DNA of 64,000 bases, from NCBI GenBank assembly GCA_021613535.1, contig CP075494.1, positions 2,914,001 to 2,978,000 of the forward strand, in the 5' to 3' direction. Source of the DNA: Adineta vaga. Lineage: Eukaryota; Rotifera. Below, in pieces: positions 1 through 11,006 of the stretch. Made by a program: the position numbers and the translations under genes. The notes under the pieces were generated by a model, which did no database searches, was not told where the DNA came from, and saw nothing but the letters and a program-made list of their open reading frames with translations. Numbering within the stretch: position 1 is the first letter of the stretch; every line of letters starts with the position of its first letter.

Positions 1-1417
1 CCATTATTTTTTCTTTTTAATGGACAAATAAAACAAGGACCAATACTTGTTGTATTTCTCGATGTACCTGGAAGACATTCAATTGATTTATAGATTTCCA
101 TTGTTGTTATATCATGTTCAATTTGACATGAACAATAACCCGGAGAACTACTTGATAAAAGAAGTACAACACCAATATTAAGTAGTATACCTAGATGAGA
201 ATTATAAGATATAATTGTTAATATACTATATGGTAAAGATTCATAATTTAATATCGGAAGTATTTGTTGATTATTTGGATAAATTATTTCTGGTGTCGAA
301 TTGAATTCATCAAGAGAATAAATCTAAATATTTAATTTAAAAAGATGATATTCATAATCAGATCTTGTCTGTAGACTTTAGTCTTTTAATCGATCGAAAA
401 ACTCACTTGTATTTGTGATGTTGACCATGGCAGTGTTGATAATGAATAAGCAAGTACAGCAAATGTTTTATTATCAAGTAAAACAAGAGATTTTCCAAAT
501 AAAATTCCTTTTTGTGGATGAATATAGTTTTGTAGAATTAAAATTTCATTATTTATATAAAAAGTTTTCCAAGACAAAATCATAATCATATTTAAATAAG
601 GAATTCCAATAATAAATAAATCAATATGATCAAGAAGAGATATTGATATCATAGAATTACGCGTTATATCAATTGAACTTGAACCAAAATTATATTTAGA
701 TAATTCAGTTAATGAAGAAATAGTTAAATTATCTATTGAAGTGAAATTTAAAACAATTAAATACGAAAGAAATTGAATATTAATAAATCTTTGACCAACA
801 ATAAATAGAAAATGATTTTCATTAATTATTAAAGATTTTGGAAAGAAATAATTTTCATTTTTATGAACAAATTCTGTATTAATTATCGATGTATAATTTG
901 TTTCAATATCGTAACAAATAATATAATAAATTCCAATTGCATAAGCTCGTTTTCCATATGGATCCATTCCAACAAGAGAATGTTCTTGCATTCGAAAATC
1001 AGTTATATTTATTGAAATATAATTCGAAATGCTTACACAACCATTTGAAATTGATGTAAGAGAAACAATTGATAAGAAAACATCTCGTCGTCTATTTTCA
1101 TTAATATAAGAAAATGTTAATTGATGTTCAGTTTGTTTTATTCCAATAATAATATTATAAATAAAATGTGTTAATGACGTTAAACTTCTTTCAATTGTTC
1201 TATAAGGTAAAATACATTTAATTGATTCATTACTAAATGGATTTCGAATAATTGTAAATTGTTCTTTATCATTTTGAGCAAATATACTTAAATATTCATT
1301 TATTGCTAAAAGAGATCCATATGAATCATATTCATTTATATTATTTGGTGGAAGTACAAATTCATTATGAACAAATCTATTTATAATAAATAAGAATATC
1401 CAATAGAAGAAATTCAT
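1..1417 (-). CDS. Secreted/membrane protein with GCC2/GCC3-like Cys motif, partial at left edge
   Basis: Two exons are visible: 407-1417 (start codon at 1417) and 1-323, joined in frame across an intron with donor GTGAGT and acceptor TTTAG. The protein begins with a hydrophobic signal-like stretch (FFYWIFLFIINRF). About 300 residues follow without a domain I can name; their short hydrophobic strands resemble a beta-propeller or FG-GAP type ectodomain, which is inference. The last visible part has CxPGT...C..CP spacing (ECLPGTS, then CFICP), the pattern of the GCC2/GCC3 ephrin-receptor-like cysteine repeat found in large extracellular proteins. The gene continues beyond the window, so total length and any transmembrane segment are unknown. 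Orientation and splice are well supported; function is not known. Confidence 0.72.
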
Positions 1418-2202
1418 TTTTCTTTCTTTGGAATTCTATTCAAATGATTATGATAACTCTTACTTTCAGTGTTATATGATCTTTATGACACTCAATATAT
1501 TTATTAAGATTATAGATATGATCCACTTAAGATTTATGTACTTTACTTTTATTATTTCATTAATCATTGTTTCTTATAGATGTACGTATACTGTAAAACA
1601 ATTAAAATACATAGAATGACAAAATAGAACTGACTGAAATTGTCATGTATTTGTTTATTCTGTTATATTGATATAACAAACTTTCAAATGTATTAAAGAT
1701 TGAATTGTTGAACTAGAAAGTCAGTTTTTTTTTCTAATCTGTTAGTTCTATTATTGATCATAGTTGAAAGAAACGATATTTTTGTTGAAGAGAAATACTA
1801 CTATTGACTCATAATAGCGTCGAACTGATAAGGAATTCTAAGACTTTATGAATTAAATGTCGTTGATAATAGAACGATACATTATGTACTTTTCATTTTC
1901 AGGATAGAAAAAAAATTAGAAGAAATTTATTTTTCCGAAAGAATTTTTAGTATTTTAGTTGTTAACTATTATGAGATGTTTCTATTCCTCTCTAATCACA
2001 CACACACACACACGCACACTAACACTGACTGTTTACAATGAAAATATATCTTTTTATGTAGAATCTGGAAGATGTTCTGTAAGAATATTTTTATCAAAGA
2101 TTTATATCGTCTTCTTATCTTTGGTTTCATTTATTACACATAAAGATACTCTTTTCTCCGAATAGTAAAGAACATTTGTGTTGGAAAAATTTAAACTTCA
2201 TA
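1418..2202. other. Intergenic region
   Basis: No supported gene. It lies between two divergently oriented genes and so should contain both promoters. A short CA microsatellite lies at 1997-2019. Small open frames here (1428-1619, 1959-2165) have no recognisable features. Confidence 0.5.
1997..2019. repeat. (CA)n microsatellite
   Basis: A run of CA dinucleotides with one CG interruption, in the intergenic region upstream of the SSUH2-like gene. Confidence 0.8.
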
Positions 2203-3471
2203 ATGTCTAAAGCACAACGAGAAGTAATTCTTGATGTTAATGAATTATCAAATACTAATATAATTCCTGAGGAAGAAGAAGAAGATTTTTTCGCTCCAAG
2301 AAAACTACCCGTGCCATTAGCTAATTTAAAACAATATGTCGACTCGAAATTCTGTTACTATTCGAAACCTATTAATATTGCTGAAATCATCAGTGTGGAG
2401 CCAAAAATTGCCTATCAATGTTCAATGAAAATATTAACGGAAACAAGAAAATTACGTATGGTAGTACGACCTCATCCATGGAAAACGGAAAAAGTATGGG
2501 GAAGTCGTGGATTAGGTAAGCTAAATAAACTAGAGAGGAAGATTGTCATTCTGAGTTCAATAATGCTATCAATCTAATAAAGGTCGACTGGTTGAAGATA
2601 CGGAAATTACTGGTGAAGCAGTTGGAAATATGTGGACTGATTATTCGATTCCAATTCCATCAACTGATCGATCGAAACAAGTTTTTTCTTTATCTGAGAG
2701 TACGTCATATTCAAGATGCACAAATTGTCGAGCAAAATGCATTGTTACATGTAGCTCGTGTAAAGGCAGTGGTCAAAACTATAATGCGTATGATTCATTA
2801 GATTTCCTCCTAGTGAATCGATTGATTATACATGATATTTTGTAGGGAAATAACAGAGAGATGTTCTAGTTGTCGTGGTGCTGGAAAAGTTGCTTGTGGT
2901 GATTGTAATGGCTTAGGAGGTTTTCGTCATGTACCAACATTGACTGTTAAATGGTTCACTCGACAATCGATATGGTTTTATCAAAATTCTTTTCTACACA
3001 CGAAAAAAATTCGTAAAGGACAACGAATACTAATCTGGTCGGTTTCACGAATACCATGGTCAAAAGCTGCAGCAATTGAAGGATGTGTTCAAACAATACG
3101 TGAAGATACTCGTGATATTCCTTTAAGAGAAAATATTATTCAAGATTATCATATAAAACACTTAAATCCTGTGCAAAATAAAAATAATGAAATGCGACGT
3201 TTAGATTTCTCTATAGAACGAATGAATTTCGAAGAAGTTCGTTATACGATGGGAGAAGATTTTGTCAATAAACGAGAACCAACACTAGGTACAAATACGT
3301 TTATCTCTTTCGTCTTAATATTCTATTGCTTTAGATAATACATTTCGATTCTGTCAATATCCTGGAAATCAAGAACAAACTTTGATCTACGAAAATGATT
3401 ATCCATACAACTGTTGTGGTTGTTTTGGAGAAAAAGCAGCTTGTTATGTACCATGCTGTACGATTCTTTAA
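2203..3471 (+). CDS. SSUH2-like protein with DnaJ-type Cys-rich zinc finger
   Basis: Four exons (2203-2515, 2583-2787, 2846-3288, 3335-3471) join in frame to about 365 residues. The ATG at 2203 (MSKAQREV) is preferred to an in-frame ATG at 2176, because the longer start adds only a nondescript leader. The centre carries paired CxxC motifs of the DnaJ zinc-finger type (CTNCRAKC, CSSCKGSG, CSSCRGAG, CGDCNG), preceded by conserved WTDYSIPIP-like and RPHPWKTEKVWG segments. This is the layout of the SSUH2 (ssu-2 homologue) family, whose members are about 350 residues. Human SSUH2 is linked to tooth development, but its biochemical role is unclear. The C-terminus has an extra cysteine cluster (CCGCFGEKAACYVPCC) that could bind metal or be palmitoylated; that is inference. 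Confidence 0.85.
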
Positions 3472-3818
3472 CGATAAACGATTGAATAAAATCAACTAAA
3501 TCTGACGTTCTTTTTGTGATAATTTGTTTCTTTTGTTTATTCTACATACGCAAGAGAACAATATTTCATTCATATATATGTAAACCACGTGTTATTTCAT
3601 GAATAAGAATGAATATATTCATGATAAACTTGTTTTTTTTCTCTCGATATACATGTAAACGAGTAAATTCATTGATGTTTATTCATATACACTATCAATG
3701 TACTTTAAATTACATGACTAATAAGTTTATTCTCGTCGAACGTCATTATTACGTCTGTTCATTTGAGAAAAAGAATAAGAAGAGAAACTAATATATTTAT
3801 TACTTTCTCTTTTACAAA
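3472..3818. other. Intergenic region
   Basis: AT-rich spacer between two genes on the same strand. It should hold the 3' end of the SSUH2-like gene and the promoter of the phospholipase D gene. No other structure seen. Confidence 0.5.
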
Positions 3819-5846
3819 ATGGACATCTTATCAACAAATGAAACTGTAACATCGGTATATGCCACTGGACAATCAACGATCAAATGTCCAAAAGATGCTA
3901 TAGATATTCTCTTTAAGAAATCGAACCATCATTTACGATCAAAAGTCAAGCATGAATTACTAAAACATGAAGTAACACAAGAAGAAATCGATTCTGCAGC
4001 AAAATATGGTCGGTTTTCTCAACGTCCGAGTGATTTATTTCTCAAAGTATGTATGTTATCAATTGTAAAGAAAAAAAAAGAGATTTTTATCGATGAATTT
4101 TAGCTATTTCATTGTGTAATTCGTACACTTGAATATGAACCACTGAGTGGATGTGTTTCACCAAAATTAATTGGTACATCTGGTGTCATTCCTTTAACAA
4201 TTATTTCAACAATTCCAGATATTATGCAACATTATCATCATGTTATTGTCCATGCTCAAAAAGAAGTTCTATTTGCAACATGCTGGTGGTTAAAAGGTGA
4301 TACTGCAATTATGATTGGTAATGCCTTACGAGATTTGAGTAAACGTGCTGCACAAGAAAAACGACAAGTTATTGTTAAACTTATGATTGATCATTTTACA
4401 AAAAGAAATTTAATTCATTCTCATAATATTCTTCCATCTAGTGAATGGACTCATTGTAATATTCCTTCAGCTGAAGAATTACCTTTCATTACAATGGAAG
4501 TAAATACTTATCATCGAATAATTCTCGGTGCATTTCATTCAAAATTTTTAATAGTTGATCGAAAGATTGCACTTTTAAATAGTAATAATATTTATGATCG
4601 ACCAAATTTAGAAATGATGGTACATTATGAAGGAGATATTGTCAATTCATTTTATGATACATATCTTATTACTTGGCAACTACCATTACAACCTAATCTT
4701 GTATGTTTACAAGAAGAAGCATCGAATGATCAAGAATTTGATTTTGGTATAGATAGTGCAGTAGGTTCTTCGGTCAAAGGTTCATTAAAACGAGCAGTTG
4801 CTAATGCACGATTCCGGCTTCGACGTTATTATAGTATTGATGAAAATGAGATGAATCTTAACAAATCTCCTGAAACTTTTCCAAATATTGTTTCAAAAGT
4901 TTTATTAAAAAAAAAAAATTCATATTCACCAAATGTACTTGTTAAAACAACAACTGAAATCGCGGGTAATGTCATTCATATTGCTACTTCTCCTCGATTA
5001 CAACATCCACTTACTACTCATTTGAATGGAACCTCTCCAATTGCTCAAAGAACAAAAACTGCAGAGAATCTAACTCAACAACAATTGCAAAGTCTTTCGG
5101 TTGATTTTTCACCTTTTGTCTTTCATACTCCACATGAACCAATTCCTATTGCACTTGTCAATCGTGAATCGCATGGTCGGCCAGGTCATGGAGATATTAT
5201 AAATCCACAAAATGCTGCATGGTTAGGTGCATTTCGATATGCACAACGTTCAATATTCATTCAATCTCCAATGTTCAATGCAACTTTAGCAATCGATGGT
5301 GTTATCAGTGCTTGTCGACGTGGAATTAAAGTGATTTTATGGCTTGATTTAGGTTATGATGCGCTGAAGGAAGGTTTTGGAACATTTCAAGGTGGAACGA
5401 ATGATCATGTGGTGAAGAAAATCTACAAACAATTAAAAGGAGATGGTCAAGGAACTGAGAAAAATCTTGAAGCTTTCTGGTACACAGCGAAAGGTAAGTC
5501 GAATGGCTGAATCGATATAAATCTAAATCGTTTTGTATTATAATAGATCAAATACGTCCTTTTAATTTTTCACAAAAACAACGTAATTGTCATATTAAAT
5601 TCATGTCCATTGATGAACAAGTTGCCATTATGGGTAGTGGAAATATGGATACACAAACTTGGTGTCATTCTCAGGTAAATATTAACTTTCTTTTATAGAT
5701 TTTTTCTACTATATCTTCCATAGGAAATGAATACAATGATTGATTCACCATTAATTGTTAAAGAATTAATCGATGCTCTTTATAAAAATCAATCAACAAA
5801 CAAATACGGAAGAGTGGGTGAAGATGGACAATGGCACGACATTTAG
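3819..5846 (+). CDS. Phospholipase D-family protein with two HKD motifs
   Basis: Four exons (3819-4046, 4104-5493, 5547-5674, 5724-5846) join in frame to about 622 residues. Two HxK(x)4D motifs are present: HSKFLIVD near residue 221, followed by a LLNSNN segment, and HIKFMSID near residue 555, followed by MGSGNMDTQTW. Both catalytic His/Lys/Asp sets are complete, so an active phosphodiesterase or transphosphatidylase is expected. PLD enzymes cut phospholipids or, in some branches, nucleic acids; the sequence does not settle the substrate. There is no signal peptide and no PX/PH or C2 domain, unlike classic animal PLD1/2. The architecture is closer to fungal and protist stand-alone HKD proteins or cardiolipin-synthase-like enzymes. 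A lysine/serine-rich linker (about residues 280-370) separates the two halves. Confidence 0.9.
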
Positions 5847-6502
5847 ACTCTAAATATATATGTTTTTTTTTTTGGTGACAGAACTTTTATCGATGTTAGT
5901 TTGTGTTATTAAATATGCACTGAAAAGGAAAAAAAGAACGAAAAAAGTAATTTCGCATGTGATATTGTCATATAAAACTCGAAAAGGAAGAGGAGACGCG
6001 TGATGTTTGTTTTCCGTTCATTTATATTTTTGCTTCCAAGTTAATAATACATTTTACGAAATAAATATTCGAACAATCAGCATCAGATTAGAAGAACGAT
6101 TTTCCTGGTAAATTTCAAGTACTTTTTCGTAATATAAAATTGCTTACAAACATAGCCTTCCATATTTTATACAACGAAAAATGACTGAAAACGGGTATGT
6201 ATAATTCAGTAATTACATTTTATTAAAACTAAAAAATGTAAGAAGGAAGAGATTAGATTGGAAAATGAAAAAAGTTCGTTAATGCCAACAATTGTCGAAG
6301 AAAATATTTGGTAACTATTGTAACTCTTTGTTTTCGCCATATATTCTAATACGGAAAGAAAAACAAAATATTTTAAAATCAAAACCTTCTGCATATCATG
6401 ACGTAAAAGAGAAATATGCAAACGGTCACATTAGTATCGTAGCAGACAAAATACACTACAAGATGTATCATCGAAATCCTATATCAATACAACGCACCTA
6501 GT
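5847..6502. other. Intergenic region
   Basis: No supported gene. Open frames at 6206-6421 and 6292-6501 overlap on opposite strands and show no protein-like features. Confidence 0.5.
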
Positions 6503-6674
6503 TTAACGGCCAGGATTTACAATTGGAAGGTTAAAACCAGGTCGACCACAGTAAATGCCACGAGGGTACATATAACAAACATTAGGAGCACAGCAACGAA
6601 CTTTTTGACAAACACCATAAGCACATTGAGGTTTTACGTATTTGAGGGTGTGGGTGTGGGTATGAAGGAAATAA
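6503..6674 (-). pseudogene. Cys-rich small-protein fragment (orphan last exon)
   Basis: On the minus strand an open frame ends at a TAA (6503-6505). It encodes a compact Cys-rich segment containing CAYGVCQKVRCCAPNVCY and then YCGRPGFN, typical of a small secreted disulfide peptide. No start codon or signal-peptide exon could be found upstream. The frame runs back through a telomere-like CACCCACACCCTCAAA stretch (6641-6660) to a possible acceptor AG at 6675-6676. I read it as a remnant whose upstream part was lost or replaced. The Cys pattern suggests real ancestry, but expression is doubtful. Confidence 0.35.
6641..6660 (+). repeat. Telomere-like patch (TTTGAGGGTGTGGGTGTGGG)
   Basis: Single arm of the dispersed TTGAGGGTGTGGG family, made of TGTGGG units. 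It lies immediately 5' (minus-strand sense) of the Cys-rich fragment. Confidence 0.75.
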
Positions 6675-6807
6675 CTATATCTTTATGCATAGATAATTAA
6701 AAGAAATTGTGTCCGGGATTTCTTTGTTTATTAATTTATGAATTGAAAAAAAAAGTATCAGTCTATAGTACATTATGTAAAAATACATAAATCTCTGTGA
6801 TTTTGAT

Positions 6808-7771
6808 TTATTTGATAGAAAATGGAATTCGAACTTTTAATTGTTTATCTTCATCGATTTCTTTTGTCATTTGATCAGGTTGTGCACCACTTGGTAATGT
6901 TGTTAATCGAAAGAAACGTGCTCGTTTTGAATGACGATCTTCTGTACGTTTACGTTCACCTTGAATAATCAAATCATTATCTTTGATTGAAACATCAATT
7001 TCTTCCAATGGAAATTCTTTTACATCAATTGTCATTTGTAATATTTTTCTATTGTCATCAAGTTCAACAATGCATGGATGAAAATCTGCATTGACTAAAC
7101 GTTTCATATAATTGGCCAATGAATCATTTGATTGATCTGATTGTGTTGTATTTTTATTTTTATTATTTTCTGTTTTTACAAGACAACCACTTTTTTGTGA
7201 ATTTCCATAAGGTACTTCGATAAGAAGAATTTTGTCTGATATCATTTGTGAAGTCATACGTGTTGCATCTATATGTTAATAAGATTTAAGAAAATGAATA
7301 GTTCAAAATTACTTTTTGTTACTAACCAGCTTGTTTTGGGATTGTATATGAATTTTTCAATTGTTGAACACCACAATTACAATGTTTTTTGGGATCTCCT
7401 TGATTAGCTTCGACAAATAGTTTTCCATTTTCAGCTTTTATTTTCACATCTTTCTGATCGAATCCAGTAACATTCACACGAATGCAGAACTTTTCAGGTT
7501 TTTTATCGCATGTTTTTGGTACAAGACATTTCTTGTTATCATTTTTGTCTGTATTTCCTGATTTATTTGGTTGTGTTGAACGTTTATCTACTTTTGATGT
7601 TGATTTGTCTGGTTCTGCTACTGGTGGTTGAGATTTTTTATTGCAATATCGATTAGCTGGAAAACAACAAGATGGTGGACATTTATCGAAACAAGGCCAT
7701 GGATCACAAATATTTTCTTCATTAGATGGAGCCTTGGCAATATCTCGTGAAGATTTTTTATCATTTACCAT
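6808..7771 (-). CDS. Small heat shock protein with two alpha-crystallin domains
   Basis: Two exons (7327-7771 and 6808-7268) join in frame across a 58-nt intron to 301 residues. The N-terminal part is Cys/Pro-rich (about residues 20-45, CDPWPCFDKCPPSCC) followed by a Lys/Ser/Thr linker. A first alpha-crystallin (HSP20) domain follows at about residues 95-170 (FCIRVNVTGFDQKDVKIKAENGK ... YTIPKQ, then DKILLIEVP after the intron). A second complete one ends the protein (about residues 215-301: VDVKEFPLEEIDVSIKDNDL, GERKRTEDRHSKRARFFR, TLPSG, DKQLKVRIPF). sHSPs are ATP-independent holdases; tandem-domain versions occur in flatworms and some other animals. A role in desiccation or heat tolerance is plausible for a bdelloid but is inference. 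The intron interrupts the first domain. Confidence 0.88.
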
Positions 7772-8040
7772 TATGAATGTAAATTAAGTGAAAATGAGTG
7801 TTGAATTTCCTTCATACACGAAAATTTATACACACATTCGTACAAATATACAACCAAGACACGTTAAATGAGTACTGAAGTGCAACATTTTCATTTCTTA
7901 CATCACCATCCGTCATGGTTAGTTCTTTTTTACGTAGGTTTTATTTTTTGTTTCTTTCGCTTCTATTTGGAAAAATTTGAAAACATTTTTACATTAATTA
8001 TTTTTTGGCGTCGTTGAAAAAATGTTGCGTTAACTTTAAA

Positions 8041-8060
8041 GGGTCAAGGGTGGGTGTCCC
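8041..8060 (+). repeat. Telomere-like patch
   Basis: GGGTCAAGGGTGGGTGTCCC; degenerate member of the TTGAGGGTGTGGG family, with GGG/CCC ends able to pair. Confidence 0.4.
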
Positions 8061-8729
8061 TTCGTCACTCTCTAATTATTGTTCTCTATCAAATTCAATA
8101 GACAGAGTAGAAAAGAAGAATTGAACATTATATACGTGTGTACTTTTCAATCTCAAGGAAGGAGTTATAGATAGATAAACTATACAAAAATCGAAGATGA
8201 TGAATCTAAAAGTATTTTTTGTTACGTAGGAAGAGAATATTTCTAATATTTTCATGGCTAAATCTAGAATACACCATATTACAAGTTTTTCTATATATTT
8301 GCTTGTATAGAATGAAAATTGACAAGTCATACACAATATCTGAAATATTCTCAAAACGAATCATTATGTTTTAGAGATATTTTTAAATAAAACAGTTTAG
8401 TACAGGAATTCTTGAATTATAATATTTTGTACAATTTCTTTCAAGCTCAAACGAATTTCAGTCCAACATTTTTCATGAATGATTTGCTTTGTTTAAGGTA
8501 ACTGGTCAAATTTGTCGAGAATTCAATCGAACTACTTTGAAACCACATATTTCTTTTCACTACAATGATTGTTACATGTCACATTCTCACAAGCCCATTG
8601 AACAAAAGATTATATGGGTTGCGGCAAAACTGGTGATGGCAAATAATTCTCACTGTTTGAATCTTCAATATAACGGAAGAATATCATCTATTGTCGTTAT
8701 CTGATCTCTCTGACTCGATAGGTATGCTT

Positions 8730-8773
8730 TATTCATCTAAACTCATATTCATATCCATACCCTCACACCCACA
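8730..8773 (+). repeat. Foldback-family half element (TATTCATCTAAA subtype)
   Basis: TATTCATCTAAACTCATATT continues to an ATACCCTCACACCCACA arm. The internal sequence matches the element at 24709-24769, showing both derive from one ancestor rather than from random low complexity. Confidence 0.65.
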
Positions 8774-8877
8774 TCATGACTCACACGTTGATATTTATCA
8801 ATCAAAACTTAGACAACAGATAGAATTGAATTTTTTTTTCGAAAAAACTGAATAAAAGGTATAAACGTTGAGTAACA

Positions 8878-9522
8878 TCAGTTTTGAATAAAACGCACTT
8901 GAACACTTTCACCTATGTATGATTGAATCTTTTCTCCTAATATATGAAAAGCCATTGCTTCCAGACATTTTTTGTTTTCTTCATCGTTCAATTTTGCTAA
9001 AACTTTCTGAATTTCTTTATCATTTCCGATATTGAATAAATCGTACCAAATACCGAGAGGAAAAAGAATTGCTGCAAAAGGAAACAAAGGAATTGCCAAT
9101 AGGAAAAACCGGGTCACTGGAAATGGAGAATTTGGACGTACAGTAAATGTTTTTTCCATCGAAGCGATTAAAATCTTGTGTTCATCGGTTGTATTTGTTT
9201 TTCTTCGACTTGTAACAAAAATTGAAACAGATATATGAGTTTTAGTACCAGTAATTAAAGCTTTGGCCATGTTTGTCCCTTCTGATATAAATTTTAATCG
9301 TTGAATATAATTCTTAACTTCTTCATTGGCATTTTTATGTTGTTCAAGTAAAGTTTCTATATATTTATCCATATGCGAATGTTTAATCGTATTTGTAACA
9401 ACTTCGAAATCATCTTGTTGTCGATCAATATATTTGTTTTCAAGCAAACGATAAGCTTGTTCAACCAAATTATTATCTACTGGTATATTCACTACTAAAG
9501 GTTGACCGATTGAAGATGCCAT
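8878..9522 (-). CDS. Unrecognised protein, paralogue of the divergent gene at 9891
   Basis: Intronless, 214 residues, start at 9522. It aligns along its length with the protein at 9891-10493: shared MAS start, LVVNIPV, HADM/HSHMDKY, EQHKNANEEV, RLKFISEGT, DEHKILIASM, LND.E.KKCLEAM and a C-terminal LGEKIQSYIG..VQVRFI. It differs by a hydrophobic insertion of about 25 residues (around 130-155, FFLLAIPLFPFAAILFPLG) that could be a membrane segment or hairpin. No known domain was recognised. There is no signal peptide, so it is probably cytosolic or membrane-anchored through the insertion. The two genes are transcribed away from each other from a 368-bp spacer, consistent with a duplicated, inverted pair that may be co-regulated. 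Confidence 0.7.
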   Translation of the reverse strand: MASSIGQPLVVNIPVDNNLVEQAYRLLENKYIDRQQDDFEVVTNTIKHSHMDKYIETLLEQHKNANEEVKNYIQRLKFISEGTNMAKALITGTKTHISVSIFVTSRRKTNTTDEHKILIASMEKTFTVRPNSPFPVTRFFLLAIPLFPFAAILFPLGIWYDLFNIGNDKEIQKVLAKLNDEENKKCLEAMAFHILGEKIQSYIGESVQVRFIQN

Positions 9523-9890
9523 AAATGAGAAGAAAACTTTAATGCAATTACAAAATACGTCATTTATTTATGAAGAATAAATTGGAAATTTCAATGCATC
9601 CATATACTTCAGGTTTTATTTATTTAACAATGGAAATTTCTCCAACACGATTAAAAGTAATCTTAAGTAAATATATTTGAGAATAAATTCATTCTGTGTA
9701 TGTAAGTACATATCTTGTTCTGTTCTATGAATAATGTTAAGCAAACGAAAGATAAGGACAAAAATATTGACATATGACTAATAGAATAACCAGGAATTAA
9801 TTTTTTACTGTCGGAATTTTCACAGTAAATCTTATTTAAAAAGGAATATACAACTCGTCAAATTTTGTCTTCAATTGATATCCAACAAAC
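9523..9890. promoter_or_regulatory. Putative bidirectional promoter of the paralogous pair
   Basis: 368-bp spacer between two head-to-head paralogues. No gene is present, so both promoters and 5' UTRs must lie here. AT-rich; no motif could be assigned with certainty. Confidence 0.4.
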
Positions 9891-10493
9891 ATGGCAAGCG
9901 CGATTATTCCAGCTACGACATCAACTGTTCTACCTTTGGTAGTGAATATACCAATTGTGAATCAAGATATGGTTAAAAAAGCATTCACTTTATTAACAAA
10001 TCGTCGTGTAAAACAAAGTGAAGAACATTTTCTTATTTCTACTGAAACTATTGATCATGCCGATATGAAAGAATACTCAGAATTACTTTGTGAACAATAC
10101 AAAGATGCTGATAAAGAGGTACATGATTATCTTGTACGATTACATTTAAATAAAGAAGGAACACAAGTAGCAAAAGCAATTATTGTTGGTACAAAAAATG
10201 AATTTTCAATTTCACTTATTGCAGTAAGTCGACAAAAAATCAATGGCAATGATGAACATAAAATTTTAATTGCTTCTATGAAAAAAAAAGTACAGATGTC
10301 AGCAACATGGAATCTATTTGCAACATTATTTGGTATTCCAACTCAAGAACAAAAAGAATTAGAAAATATTGTATGCAAGTTAAACAATGAAGATAGTAAA
10401 AAATGTCTTGAAGCTATGGTTTTACAAGCATTAGGAGAAAAAATTCAACAATTTATGGGTAGTAATGTAGAAGTTCGATTTATCGAAAAGTAG
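9891..10493 (+). CDS. Unrecognised protein, paralogue of the divergent gene at 8878
   Basis: Intronless, 200 residues, ATG at 9891. Shares conserved blocks with its inverted neighbour (VVNIPI, DHADMKEYSELLCEQYKDAD, RLHLNKEGTQVAKAIIVGTK, DEHKILIASMKKK, LNNEDSKKCLEAM, ALGEKIQQF, VEVRFIEK). The hydrophobic insertion of the neighbour is replaced by a shorter NLFATLFGIPTQEQK segment. The fold looks alpha/beta with a charged helical middle. No catalytic motif was recognised and no function can be given. Conservation of the blocks between two diverged copies argues that both are or were under selection. Confidence 0.7.
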   Translation: MASAIIPATTSTVLPLVVNIPIVNQDMVKKAFTLLTNRRVKQSEEHFLISTETIDHADMKEYSELLCEQYKDADKEVHDYLVRLHLNKEGTQVAKAIIVGTKNEFSISLIAVSRQKINGNDEHKILIASMKKKVQMSATWNLFATLFGIPTQEQKELENIVCKLNNEDSKKCLEAMVLQALGEKIQQFMGSNVEVRFIEK

Positions 10494-11006
10494 TTCAAAA
10501 CTTTACCCGGCAAACAGACAAATATTTGAGAAAAATAGCGCATTTTCACACCACGATTATGAACCTTTCATGTCCAGTTTGTTTGAGGCGTGAATGGGTC
10601 ACAATCACTTTTTGTCAAATTCTCGTCGGTTTGAATATATAAAATATTTCTTCTTTTATTTCTTATAAAATATATCCTGATGTGAAAAATTCGATGATAT
10701 TAACAACAAATACACAATTGAAAGGCTTTTCTTGGTGTTTCTGAATTTGGTGTGGGTGTCGATGGTATCTTAGTATCCTTACACCCACACCCACCCTCAA
10801 CATCGCTCCAGATCCTAGTTGAATTTGATAGAATTCATTCTCCTGGAGACACCGAGAAAAAGTCAAATAAACCATTGAGCATAATATTTTAATAGTAGAA
10901 TGAAATAAAATAATTAGTAATGAACGTTATTGGCGACAATAATTCGTTGAAATTGGACATTGACTCAGATAAATATCGATTCTATTGAATGTATAATTAT
11001 AATTCT
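10494..11006. other. Intergenic region with foldback element
   Basis: No supported gene. It lies between two convergent genes and contains the foldback element at 10749-10800. Confidence 0.5.
10749..10800. repeat. Telomere-like foldback element
   Basis: Left arm GGTGTGGGTGTC and right arm ACACCCACACCCACCCTCAA flank about 22 bp, forming an imperfect inverted repeat of the dispersed family. It lies between convergent genes. Confidence 0.7.

Larger units (their letters stand above)
7772..8877. other. Intergenic region
   Basis: About 1.1 kb without a supported gene. It contains a telomere-like patch (8041-8060) and a half-element (8730-8773). Small open frames (8076-8354 minus, 8489-8704 plus) look random. 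Confidence 0.5.

Noticed and set aside
1428-1619. 63-codon plus-strand frame near the left gene
   Set aside because: Random AT-rich hydrophobic translation in the divergent promoter region.
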